Below are positions 36,534-49,298 of a stretch of DNA of 64,000 nucleotides, piece by piece. The translations under genes and the position numbers were made by a program. The notes beneath the pieces are model-generated. The model had not been told where the DNA came from. It saw only the letters and a list, made by a program, of their open reading frames with translations, and made no database searches. Numbering within the stretch: the stretch's first letter is position 1; each line of letters starts with the position of its first letter. This stretch comes from Branchiostoma belcheri (Eukaryota; Chordata; Leptocardii; Amphioxiformes; Branchiostomatidae): assembly GCF_001625305.1 (NCBI RefSeq), contig NW_017803943.1:607709-671708 (forward strand). The letters are read 5' to 3'.

Positions 36534-37996
36534 TTCCAACATGATGCTACTTAATCAGTTTAACCGTCAACATCTGGTCACTGAGATTCCTATGATAATT
36601 ATTATGACGTCAGTGAAAAGTCTCAATACTGTGGAGATAAATCTGTACTTACCTGGGAAAAAAGCATACAGAATATCGGCTCTAAAGTTCATAAACTATG
36701 ATAATAAACGTAAGGCGCAGTACTACTTTTTAGACTTCTTTCTTGCTTTATATTGTCTACGACGTGGAAAATACAAAGTGTACTATCACTATTTTTTATA
36801 TTTGTCTCTTTACAATAATGAACTGATATTTCTATTTTTGCTATAAATTTAGCTATAACTCGAGCCGAGTTTTGTGTCCTGCTTTGCTCTGCTAGTTTCC
36901 AACACAACATAAGAGTGTGTTTTTTCACCGTTATGTCGTATTTCTGCACCCGGGCATTTCTGTTGTGCCAGTTGATCCTCTGTTCTTTGATGTTCATCAG
37001 TGCGGATGCGGGCCTTTTTTCAAATGCCTAGCAAGCTTTTATCTTCCGTCGCTTCTCTTGCCCTGCTCGACGCTTTTGATGTAAAAAGTTGCTGTCGGCC
37101 GTTTGAAATTCAAATCACAACCGTCCATTTGTCTGGCGTAACGGACGTGCTACATCCCTCAGCTTACGCCGAGGTGCCGCGCACTTCAGAACGGTCCTTG
37201 GAGAGAGAAAAACATGTGGAAACATATTCATTATTCTCTCAACGCATTGCCGGAGAAAACTCTGGTGGCAGCAGTACTTTTGAAAATAAATTACAACACA
37301 AAACCTTACGGAATAAACGCTTTTGAAGTCATATCGTACATATTGTAGGGTTGATTTTAATGTATGAATTTATTATAATACAATCGCATAACATGAAATG
37401 TAGAAAAATTTGAAAAATGAATTTATGTAAAAACATGAAAACAATATTCCACTTTGGAATGAATTTATTATCAACCAATTACATGAGGTAAAATGAAAAA
37501 AGATTTGAGCAATGAATTGATATAAATTCATCAAAATAATATTTCGTAAATATCACTGCTAGATCAAACATGGCAAAGGCTGCAATGAACTTAAAAGCAT
37601 AAACCCCAGTGACCAAGCATAAGTACGGCACAATGCAGCCGTGTACCCTCGTATTAGTTCGTCTGGCCTTGTACATGTACGTAGCCAAAGACTCCGGCTC
37701 CCTTCGCCGTTAGCGCTACAGCATGATGAATGGATGTCAGAAAGTCCGCCCACCTGGTACATTATCAAGGTCCGGACACCTTAGTGTTCTGGCCGTGGTT
37801 GCCCCCAGCAACTCTTAAAAGAACCAGCTTATCTCGTAGAGACTACAGATAACTGCGGCTTACTTTACTACTTTTCTTGAGAAGGACCCACGGGAAGAGC
37901 CCGATCGTATCGTATTCTTGGACGTAATAGCCATTTTTGGAGGGGTACGTACGCTTGTGTGTTAGTGGGTAGAAGAATAGAGAAATAAAGGTATAA

Positions 37997-38369
37997 GGGC
38001 ATGTTGATGTTATGATATGAGCATGAATTTTCCAAAACATTTTCGACCATGCTGTAAATCGTACAAAGCAGTTGTAAAATGAGCACATATTGCCGTTAAT
38101 TGAAAAAAAAAACACATTAGCAAACGATACTAATTAAATGTCGCCAAAATTAAATACAAAAGACAAGAAGAAAATGCAAAGGAATGAAAATGAAGAATCT
38201 ATTTTTCACCACACCATACTCGGTGTGTTTAGTCATTTGTTCAATATTCATGACCACGTAGATTTCAAAATGAAGACAACTTTTTTGGGCCAACTTTTTT
38301 ATTGGCACGCTCACATCAGTTCTGGGGTTTCCAGAGGATGTTATCTATCTATTCAAATCAACATTGGCC
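37997..38369 (-). mobile_element. PIF/Harbinger-like MITE (family B), copy 4, inverted
   Basis: 373 bp in intron 4. The left end is GGGCATGTTGATG and the right end CAAATCAACATTGGCC. The interior shares GACCATGCTGTAAATCGT and GTGTTTAGTCATTTGTTCAA with copy 3. The flanks TAA/TGA suggest a decayed target duplication. Confidence 0.7.
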
Positions 38370-39974
38370 TGAAAATTGAAAAAAAAAGAAAATACCTTAA
38401 AGTGACATTTCTTCCACATCAGAGCAAATGGGTCTTTCTTAAACTTAGACTGATATGGGGCTCCCGTGTCATCCGACATACCAGGCAATCCGAGTGATCT
38501 TTCTAGCTGACATAAAAATCAGTTTCATCTAGTACTGCCCATTTCTGCCCATATAGAAACGTAGGTAATTGGATGGACGGAAGGTTTGATCTGATGAGGT
38601 GGTTGTTGATGAGTGGAGACTGGGCGGTTCGGCGTCACCGTTCCGTGGTATGATCACAATTAGTCTGCAATCTTTCATATCTGCACAAAAACACAGTCCA
38701 ATTTTCTTGCGGTCAAATCTCCTTGAACCTCGGTTGTTCTGATTGTTTACTTCATGGTGCGATGGTTTGCTGTAATTGTGTTAGGTTAGGTAGACACCAC
38801 CACATATAGAAAATTAAAGAAGAACGTTAAAATGTTTCCACGATCGCGTATCTACCACTTCGTGACTACAAATAGTCCTCATATTGTTGTTATTACAGAA
38901 GAAGCCTTGCGCATTATTACAAGTTTTTCCCGGCTATCGATTGTATTGTGACTTACACCGCGTGGGTGACTTTATACGTGCACGGGTATATTCATAAGGC
39001 CATAGATGGATGAAGGAAGGGAATGATACATGAAAATGGATGAAGAGTCTGTAGATTAACGGCATCTTGCATCCTATGTGTATTCCAGACATACTTACTT
39101 CGTGATTCTATCTTTCTTTCTCATTGTCCTGCGAAGCGGACCGCAAAGATACATAGTTGAGATGATGGGGTAGGGGGCCGATGGAGCAAAGGAAAAGTAT
39201 TAAGATAAGAAAATGGCCTAAGCTTACCGTGAAATATTCTGCAATATTACATGGTGGCGTCACGTCTTTTGACTTTGATGTTAGATGAACAGAGGTTGTA
39301 ATAAACTTGACTGCGACGTCTCTCGTGCAATAACCTGGGTCTAACTCACTCTACACACTGGCTGACCACTATGTGACAGCTATTTCATTTGCTGGAATCG
39401 ATTTTGGAACAACAACAGACACAATGTATGACTTCATAAGTTTCCTGGAATACTGCACGCCCTGCAATTTCTGCATTTTACCCCATCATAGCACAAACAG
39501 AATGTTTTAGTCCAAAAAGTGCATCTAAGATAAATTACAAGGAGGGAGAACATTTATGTTTTCTTATTGATCCAGTCTTGTATCGAGTCGAGTTGCACTT
39601 AAGGAGAGCGTAAAACATGGTGCAGTAGAACATAGTAAATCCTCTCCTTGGTGCCGGGAGAGTACACGGTCTTCAATTACTCCCTTTTGTACCTGACATG
39701 CGTTTTTCCTTCCGATCCTACATAAATCCAATAGCCGAAACGCACCGTCCAAATGTGAACAAAGCCCACGGCTCAACGCACACTCTCAAGCACCGTTACC
39801 AGGCGTGTCCATAGCTACAGACCACTAGTTTCCAGACAAGTGTATTGGTCTGGCAATACGTCTTGCTACTTAACGTCTGCGGTCCGTCTTTTATTCTCCA
39901 CCACCGTTTCGTCCTGCCTTATTTAATGCCAAAATTTTACATATACGTGTAGTACAGAGAAACCAAAATTATAC

Positions 39975-39981
<7 letters not shown>

Positions 39982-40010
<29 letters not shown>
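39982..40010. repeat. GT microsatellite
   Basis: A run of GT dinucleotides. GTAGTACAGAGAAA occurs just before the tract (39948) and again right after it (40009). Confidence 0.97.
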
Positions 40011-40012
<2 letters not shown>

Positions 40013-40490
40013 TACAGAGAAAAACGACATGCCCCAGAGTTGACCCCGAGACAAACACCCGCAATATGTGGTGAATAATTTAGTACCTGGTGATTTTTTT
40101 TCTCTGTCAGATAATTCCAAACATAATTCATATCTTCACACGATCGGCGTCAGGCAGTCGAGTATCAAATGTCGCACCAAACAGAACGCTTGCTTTTTTC
40201 ATGCACAGTAGGTGCCCAAAGAAAACTCTTGAAATTCATCTTGAAATTCATTCACTCTTGAAGGTCACCAGTTTTGTATGAAAGTAAGTCCTTATGATTT
40301 TCAATATAAAAGAAATGACGGTGGTTTTCGAAACTCCAAAGATGTTACATCAGATGTATGATACATAAAAAAATTTCAGCGATTTTTCCAAAAGAAAGAT
40401 ACTAAGGTATTTTCACTGGGTCAGTCTATTGACCAATTGGCATGGTGATGCAACTTAACCATTTTGTATCTGTTTTTGTATTTTTGATAG

Positions 40491-40751
40491 ATCCACCGTT
40501 TGAGATCCCGCAACACTTCCTGATGATCGCGGCGGGTGCCGGCGGAGGCGTGCTGTTCGTGTTCCTGGTGTTCGTGGCCGCGCTGGCCTGCAGGGGGAGG
40601 AGCAAGAAGCGCGTCCCGAGCAACTGTCAACTGGTCACCATCAACCCGCCGCTGCACTCGTCTAGAGGAAGTAAGGATATCATGGCGCTTAAAGAGCTAG
40701 GTTCCTCCATCACGTCCTGCAACCCCGCGGTCACTAGACCGGAGAGGAGAG
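40491..40751 (+). CDS. Coding exon 5: transmembrane helix and juxtamembrane cytoplasmic segment
   Basis: The acceptor is TTTTTGATAG (40481-40490) and the donor G|GTGAGA at 40752, with phase 1 at both ends. The exon encodes residues 331-417. After the stalk DPPFEIPQH comes a 25-residue hydrophobic span (about 340-364; core GGGVLFVFLVFVAALAC) and a strongly basic stop-transfer, RGRSKKR (365-371). This orients the protein with the Ig domains outside and the following sequence inside. The 46 residues after the stop-transfer contain no tyrosine, so no ITIM, ITAM or ITSM is present here, and no PxxP motif. Cys364 at the membrane edge could be palmitoylated (inference). If the intron were retained, the frame would stay open to TAA at 40871-40873. 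Confidence 0.9.
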
Positions 40752-41287
40752 GTGAGATTCATCCCATCCCATCTCCGCCTCCAACAACTCACCAGGGCCT
40801 CATTCACACACGCACATCCGTAATGTGTATCCATGCAATAAATACAACCCAAGCATACATAAAGCACGCGTAAAGGTTCCATTTTCAGCCAAAAATGAAA
40901 TCTTAATCAATTTATTAATCTTATATATTTAATAGCCAAAATATAAGGAATTTTCAATCCTTCCTTAAGTATGAAAGACTACATTTTCAATCTTTTGTTA
41001 ATTATGTATATCTCTTTGAAAAAGCGGAATACCTCATTGCTACAAGATCAAAAAGCACCAAGGAAAATGGGGAACATTGTGTATGAGTTGATCATATGTT
41101 ATCTTTTGTTTAAGTAATGTTTTATTCAACATTCAGGTGTCATCTCTCTTTGTGGTTTTCTACTGGGACGGCACTTTTGCATAAACAAACAACGAAATCT
41201 TTACGAATGCTTTATTAAGGTATCCTAAAATATCGGACTTCATGCAGTGACGCGTCTCACGCAACAACAGGTGGAAGCGTGTGGGGT

Positions 41288-41333
41288 GTACGTACCGGAT
41301 ACCTGTACTGGTACGTACCGGATACCTGTACTG
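41288..41333. repeat. 23 bp perfect direct repeat, two copies
   Basis: GTACGTACCGGATACCTG plus TACTG occurs twice in immediate succession (41288-41310 and 41311-41333). Each unit contains the palindrome GTAC several times. Confidence 0.95.
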
Positions 41334-42388
41334 GTACTTTCACCCATCGATTGCGGCACATTCGTGACGGTTCTATTTCTAGAGGAACAAATTCTAGACC
41401 AGCGCCCATTTGTCAACTTAACAATTATCAATAGCAACTCCATGTTGGCGTTCCAGGTATTATAATGTCATGTAACCAGACCAATGGACTGCATGTTGGT
41501 CTTTACTTTGATTCCACTTGTACATCTGCATGGATATGCATTAGGAACCGTTGTGTGAATGGGGACCACATCATTCCAAAATCATCCCATTTCTTATCGC
41601 CGGAACTAATGGCAACCTCATTGAAAAATGTATTTTGTTTTAAATGCTGATGTAGAATGCTCACCAAAAAAACTCACACCTATGACGATTCTGACAGTGT
41701 GCATTGCAACATGAATTTCAATTGAGTTGGGTTACATCTCAAACATTTCAGAAATGATGCCAGCAATGTACAATACCAAAATCAGAAACAACCTCTAAGG
41801 ATGCAGTCAAATGATTTTATAATTTTTCATGTAACAATTTGTATAAAGAACAAGAAAATAGTCTGGGGTTCCACTGATTTTGTTTGGTCAAAACATACTG
41901 AACGCGGGGTGGATGGCAGGAAGGATAGAGGAAATGGCTATACTAGTCCAGAGTTTTTATGCTAAGTTATATTTGTATAGGTAATCCTACTGTATGATTA
42001 AGCATGCATGTGTGATAGGTCTAGACCCTCTCTCAATCAATAAATTAGCATCTAGATTCGACTACTATATATAGCCCTACCCAGATATTACCTGGCCTGG
42101 AACAAAATAGGAAATAGAATAAAATTATATAGGTCCCTATTTTACCGCTCCCATGAAAGTTCGCATGAAATAATGCCAACATCCGCGTGCGTTGTCGCAA
42201 TAAATTCTCTAACAATTTGACCCATACATAATTTCTGGAAAATGAAAACCCGTGTTTAGGCTGGTATCTACTGTGTCACACCCTTAAGGCAATTTACAGG
42301 TAATCGGAGAAACTTATGGTCCCTGTGGAAAATCAACATGTTCTGTGAAATGACCTGGAAAAACGCTTTTCTTACCTGTGACCAAATT

Positions 42389-42440
42389 ACCCCAGATGGG
42401 AATCGAACCCGTGTCACACTGATGAGAGAGATGCACGGTA
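42389..42440 (-). repeat. Possible tRNA-derived (SINE-like) fragment
   Basis: On the minus strand GGGTTCGATTCCCATCTGG matches the internal B-box/T-arm pattern of tRNA genes. No matching A box or cloverleaf could be built, so it is not a functional tRNA gene. It may be a decayed tRNA-derived SINE or a chance match. Confidence 0.3.
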
Positions 42441-44879
42441 TACTTTACTACTTGTTATCTTCACCAACATTAAAAAATGGTTTGCTGCATCTTTATTTTC
42501 ATGCTAGGTTGTAACTTGTAGCAACACGCGGTTTATTGCTGAGGTAGGTCCATGCGGGGTCATTTTTGCTCGGGAGGTAATTTCTGGATATTGGGTGATT
42601 TGAAGTAATAGGTCATTGGCAGCAGTCTCAACCTCGTTTCAGCCTTGTACTGCCCTTCGTAAGAAAATGAGAATTTTTGACTCCGTCAACAATTTTTGCA
42701 CTGAATTTTAACGTTACTAGAAATTATTGGAAAATCTGATCATAGTGGAGAGAGGTCATGTTAAATTCTGGTACTGCAGATTTTAGGTTCAGATATTGTG
42801 CTGAGGGTAAAGTTTAGGGTTTTATCTGATCAGAAATTGCTATGGATGTATTTTAATTGAAAAACATCACAGGTCACTTACTAACCTGTTTTGCAATGAT
42901 GTAACGAAAACGCAGGCATTCAATACGCGTGCTATCGTTTCTAGGAATTCAAGACAGGAAAACATATGTACCTGAAATTTGTTTATCACTACTCTTCCAG
43001 GAATCCACATTAAAAGATTACAAGGGAAATGCAATTTATGCAATGGAATTAACAGAAAACTAACATAGGCTTAACCCAAAATCGGAGTAATCGTCAAAAA
43101 CTAAATCAATTATACCATTAATTATATAACAAAATATCTATTCAATTTAACAGAAAAATTGATAACGCAACTCAAAATCATAGTGGGAGAGGTTGGGGAT
43201 AGATTTCTGTTTAGAATACAGTATAGTTTCAACCAGATTTAATCACTTGTAACGATATCCATAATGCACTGAATAGAGAGCTGGAAAGTAGCCAGGGTTT
43301 CTTTTACTAATGTTACCGCCTCCAGACGTTATTTGTACAATCGTTTTAAAGATTAACTCGTATGCTGGATGTGACCTGCATCCCTTTGCTCATAAGCTAA
43401 GTCACCCATAAAAACCATGCTCACAATCATTTATTTCTTTCCAGAACATTAACCTCATCGCTCACTCGCACTTCATTAAAAAGCACAATCAACATTTAAA
43501 GAAAAACAAAACAAATTTATATGGAACGCAGTCGCTACTGATCCAGGGAGCAAATACTGTGTTTTATATAGTTCCGTATCTTTTTTGATAATTAAGATAT
43601 ATTTTAGAATAATCCAGTCATATCAATATTTTTCTAATGCTATCCAGGATAATATATAGAGTTTTGCTTGACGAGACCTTGGATTTCTAAGACAAATACA
43701 TCCTTTGACACGTACCCTTTTATGAACTTTATCCAGAAGTTTGATAGCTCTTGGAGATTTATCATTATGCCGATCATTGACAGCTCACTTGTCACGAGCA
43801 ATGAAATCTGCAAAAGCATCTTCGGAAGGTTCCAGATGATTGAACGTGTACTTGATTGAACGCATACTCGCTCTGTGAAGCATCCTATCCCATCGTATTA
43901 AGCAGGCAACTGCAGTTCCCTGGTAACTGAAGTTAACAATTTATCACGGCCGCTCCATTGCCTTAATCCGTGTTTGCACAAATCTTCTTAATGCTTTAAG
44001 CCCTTCGCATACAAACATGACTTTCATAGAAAGTACCTAATACTTGGATTACGCAAAACAAACTCTTGTTGTTTAGTATTCCATCCGGATAACGTAAATC
44101 TTTTCTGGAGAGTATTTAAGACCGGTGGCAATTGTCCAAACAGATACCCAGCTGATATATGGTCTGGAAATGGATACATAGATAAACAGGCGTAATCAAA
44201 AATAGATCTGCTGTCACGGTACTGCAAACAAAATCAATCTTTCTTATAAGAATGAGAGGTTGAGATTGCTCCGTAGCTTCTGATCTATGCTTTGATTTCT
44301 TCTCGCATAGCGGCATTAAAGTGAGGAATGTGAACTATTGACCCCAGACGGGGAGGAATAGAGCTAGTTACTGTAAGTCACCTGCTGGTTCGCCCCGTGC
44401 TTCCAGTCCATTATACGCGCACGATCGATATCGCTATTGGCGCCATTCTATACATATATTCTTCGGATAATGTCTAGTCTAACTTTTTAAACAAATCTGT
44501 CGCTCACCAGACTGAGTGCAATGCCTGGACAATGACAGTCGCAGAGTCGCATTTGTGCATTTTAGTTGGTGTCTAAACTAGCCTTATTTTCATGTATATA
44601 CTATATGGTAGTGCACAAATATCAGCCTGCTGTGCACTGTTGGTAGTTATCTGCTGATGAGTTTAAGTTAACTTTGGGGCATCGGTGACGTCACAGTTAG
44701 ATGATAACCGTAAACGTCTGTCTGATGAAGAGTCACTCGAAGGGTCAACGGTCAATGGATGGATGGATGGGGGGGGGTCAATGTTATGAAAAAAGAAACG
44801 GTACTATGGTTGTCGAAAAACATTTCCTTCCGTGTCCCCTTATAACAATGATTAATATATACCTGATTTTTATTGTTAA

Positions 44880-44970
44880 TTGAGTTACTTGAGGCAGGTT
44901 CATGCCCGAGGGCTAATTGTAAACTGTTAAGGACAAAGAGTAATAAATGTATTGAAGAATTGAATAAAAC
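44880..44970 (+). mobile_element. Possible LINE 3' tail
   Basis: CATGCCCGAGGGCTAATTG and the following AATAAATGTATTGAAGAATTG resemble the hairpin plus A-rich tail after the LINE at 26480-26526, where the reverse complement of the hairpin core occurs. No coding part is present. Confidence 0.35.
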
Positions 44971-47900
44971 GTGGTGCTAACATAAAGTTCTACTTGTACT
45001 AATTTAAAAAAACTAGTTTTTTATATCCACTTAAAACTAATAACGTATGTATCTGTGACAGAGAGAGAATATGTGATACATAAAGAGGTATGAGAAACAT
45101 GGTAACTACCATTCTATTTTTAGTTTACCTATTTTAGCAATGGGGGTTGACCTACAGAACGATTTGTTTGACAATATATGCCTTGCTAGTTTCATGCGAT
45201 ATAATTTGTGAATACATGAATATATATGAATAGGAAAGTGGGTGGGTTAAAAGTATCCACAAACTGCAGGTTTGCCCATCAGGAAACATACCCCCCTCAA
45301 TGCTATAATTGCCCACAGACCGCCCTACATGCTTATAATTATAATTAAGGAAGTTTACAAAGATAACATGATGAATAGAATAGTGCAACAGTCTCTAGAA
45401 AAACTATACTCTGTTATCGCCCCACATTTACATGCAGTAATAGACCAATTTGTTGCTTGCAAGAGGAAGCCGGAAATAATGACATCAATGTTTTTGCGCA
45501 GATTATATTGCATGCGCAGGAATAGAGGTATTTCCCTCAGGATTCACCATACTTCTGTATTAATGTATTCATGGCCTATTCAGCCCGTGGAAATGACATG
45601 TTTACGATAAAATAGCCTAGTGACTAGTCTTTTTATTAACGTTTTAACCTTTGGGGTGTATGCTAACATAAATTGTAGAACAATGAAATGCGTCTCACAT
45701 TTCACCGTGAACCTGCGTAAACTTAGCAGAACTTATCTACTATCCAATCTGTGTTGCCTAAGAGGTAGCTCCAGTTTTAGTACCATCAACTTAAAAGCCA
45801 GGAGTTTGACTGTTCAAGTAGCTCTAGTTCAATCAGCGTAACGGAAAGACTCCGGATCCGGAAAGTTGCGATTAAGCTGTAAGTGCCACACATTAGCGCA
45901 ACGGAACTGTGATTTATTTCTGTTCAGTTGTTTCTCAGCTCTTTTGCTACATATTTGCCAGTAACAAACTTTTCCCAGTAACTAGTTAGATTCTTACACG
46001 ATCCAGTGATCTGACTAAAATTCTGATAGCCTAAATCATCTATCAATTTAAAATGAAAACACGTATGACGTATAGAAATACTAATTTTATCAGATGCTGA
46101 AGTAGAAACTTGAAGGAAGAATACAATGCAATTTTTGGCGTGTTCTATATACATATAACCAGACTGTCGACTGGGATTGATATATGTCAATGTAAATGAA
46201 CAGAGATTGTGTTTCCTTGTGAGTACTTGGTGTAAGAGGGACCTCCATTTCACTTGGTAAATGAACCAAAATGCTCTATTATAAATATATAACGTTATAA
46301 GTATATATATACTGCATTGAAATCTAACGACTACGCCGCCAACGAAATTGCGCGGTTGATCCTGGGCCGTACGTCCTGTAAAAGCATGCCAAAACGTCTG
46401 CAGTCTAAATCAGTTTCTGATTGACGATTCTGAGTTGTAAGCAATATGATGGTCGGTTTCATGTGAAATACTTCGTCGGTGAAGGACGCATACATACACA
46501 TGGGCTATTTCGGCGATTTCATAACTACTGGACCGAGATATTTAAGATCCAATCTTTCTGCTGGGCGGTTCCGTAGACAGTGCGTAAGGTCTAGTCTGGC
46601 TAGATGTGTGGAAGCATTCTGATTCCTTGTTTTAGAAGAGGCATCCCATAAACTTTTAGGTGAAGGACGCAAACATACGATTGGATATTTTAAATATATA
46701 TTCTGTAACCATGAGCATGGCTTTGGAGTCGAGAGCACTCAAAAGATGAAACGATGGCCTCAAAAACATTTTATTTGTCGTAAAAAAATGCATGTTAACA
46801 AATCATACCTCCGCCCGTTGCTGTTGTTGCTGTAACAGTTAAAAAGCATTACGTGTATCTCTACCAATGAAATGTCTTGTGGAGATATGGTACCGTCTGA
46901 TTGGTCCGTTGCTACTAGTCAATAGCTAGGAAGACGTGTTTTGACGGCCCCGGCACTTCAACTGACCTGCATACTGCTGGGTTTTGCCACATCGTTGTTT
47001 ATGGTGTTGTTAATTTTCTGCCTTGTGCAGGTAGAAAATTGAGCTTCCACTTCAAGGAGCTCTCTAAGTGGTCCCTATGTAATGACCGTATCCTCGTTAA
47101 AGGCCATATATATGTCAAACACTATCCAAAGCTATGTAGATTGAGCGAAATCGATAATTTACCCCTTCTGTTGGATAGCTTTCCCATATCACCTGAGGTT
47201 TACGAGTAGTTATGATGAGGGTCGTTTGTATCAAAATAAAACATTGGATCGTCTATCTTGGACATGCTGTTTAATGACATCCCTGACCTTTCTGGTGAAA
47301 GCTTCAGTTTGAACACCTGCAGTTTTAAATTGATAGTTTCATATCAGTAGGTAGAGTTTAACAATACAATCACAGAATACTGATGCGGAGTATATGTGAC
47401 GCTACGTCGAGCTACTATCATGAAGATATCTACAATGGCAGTACTAAATGCTGTAAATCTGAATATGAAACGGAACAAAGGTATATTTCTAGTACGGCTA
47501 TGCAGGGGGCTATTGGCTAATGAAGACCACCAGTTCTAGAGAGATCCTAATGTTAGTTTCAAAGAAAAGACTAGAACAGGAAACTATACCTCATCTTCTG
47601 TTTCGCATTCTATTCACGTACTACAGTAGCCATCAAACTAGTCGTAATGTGTATCGTGATATGCCAAGAAAACTCGTACGACTGTTTTGATAAGTAGAAA
47701 TCTACTAACGTCCTTCTTCAAATTATGCCGTCTGGTTTTCTGATTATGACGTCATGGCCTGTCTAGCGGCGTCAGTTGAGTCGCAGAGACTGACAGCAAA
47801 TGTCACTCCCATGGCCCAAACGAAACATTTCCAGGAAAAAAACTATTTAAACTCGTCACCTTCATCCTGTGCCGCAACCCACGGCTATCATAAAACTAAT

Positions 47901-49278
47901 CTGCGTGCCTTGCTGAAGTAACGCCCCATTAGTCGCCAACCCCTACGTTCCTGCTGATGTCTTGAGGATTACAGCCTGAAATGTTGTTGAGCGATGAAGC
48001 AGCCAGAATCTCATTGCGAGCCCTCGGGGACTAACAGCGACATATTCTAATCACCTTGTTGCTCGTACCCCGTGGCGTGGGATCTAACTCTTCGTGACTG
48101 CAAATTTGCCAGCTTACTTAATTGCCGGGCTCAGTAGAATTCAAGATTAGGCAAACATGTGAAGAGTACAGTAACTCCCGGAGACAAAGTTGCCAGCGTT
48201 TTTTTTAAGTATAGCCATCAGATAAGACGACGAGCGTTCCAGACACGTTCTGCTTTCTACCGTTTTGATATATAATGAAAATCTACCGTTTTGATATATG
48301 ATGAAACCTTAAGGCACTGTATAAAGTTTCAACATTCAAAACACCAGGCTTCTAAAAACATAAGATATACAATGGCAATAAATGCATGTGTAGGCAGCAG
48401 AGGGTCTGGATATAATTTACAATACAAAGCCATTCAACAGTTTGATGAGGTATGATATTAGGCTCTTTTGTGCTCATGCGCTTGGTGCGTGCTGGTACTT
48501 GGGTATCTTTCTGTTTTGTCTGGACGCCTTGCGTTGAGAAGTTGAGAAAACCAGTGATTGCACCAATGTACGCCTATAAAAGTGGTGGAAAACGAAGCCG
48601 TGAACACTTCTTTGTAGGCCATGGTGTGGGAAACAAGGTCGAAGAGCTTCTCTTCTATTCCCCTTTGCCCCTCCTGGTTGGCTGAAATCCGGTCGGGGAA
48701 TTTCCATGAACGCCTTAATGGTGCGCCCCGCTGTGTAGTCACCATTACGAGTTGTTTATCGCCTGGGGGATCAACCCTCATCCGATCTCCCTCTCGCTGA
48801 GGTGAATTCAAAGCAAGGACAAACTGGCAGAGGTAACACATGGAATACGCTCGCTCCCATTACCAGCGCACCGTTACTGCATTTTGATAACAGGAAAGGG
48901 GATATCAGATTAGTCAAGGCCACAGCGTAATAGGATAGTGCACACATGTCGTTCTTTTCTGTAGAAATGTAGAAATGATTGGTTTTAACCTGTAAATGAC
49001 AGCCACCCAGCAGATTCCAATCAGTCCTGAGCATTTCACATTTCTGCTCACAGTCGGGATTTGATATCCTGGGCAATCATTCAGCGATTACAGTCCCTGC
49101 GAATTGAAATCTTCAATCAGCTAGAATCGTTCGACTATGCTGCACTAAAAGGCCACAAATAGCACATTAAAATTACCGGGAACAACGTTTTAACTTCCAG
49201 GGTTCTGTAACTTGCACAGGATAAGTCACACCTTTGTAGATAGGCTAACAATGCTCATTACACCAGGACTTTTGTAAA

Positions 49279-49298
49279 TATATATATATATATATATA
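49279..49298. repeat. AT microsatellite
   Basis: An uninterrupted AT run of about 20 bases in intron 5. Confidence 0.95.

Larger units (their letters stand above)
34588..40490 (+). other. Intron 4 (5.9 kb)
   Basis: The donor is GTAACG and the acceptor TTTTTGATAG. Contents are a short GGTT tract near 34981-35000, a 39 bp direct repeat (36459-36533), an inverted Harbinger-like MITE (37997-38369) and a GT microsatellite (39982-40010). The open frame at 36421-36846 (141 codons) is low-complexity and repeat-derived at its start, and is not assigned. No further Ig-type exon was seen. Confidence 0.75.

Noticed and set aside
36421..36846. Open frame of 141 codons in intron 4
   Set aside because: It starts inside the 39 bp direct repeat and ends in low-complexity Tyr/Leu-rich sequence. 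It carries no Ig or other domain and does not fit the phase 1 exon pattern.
42389..42440. Functional tRNA gene
   Set aside because: Only a B-box-like segment is present. No A box, acceptor stem or anticodon loop could be assembled.
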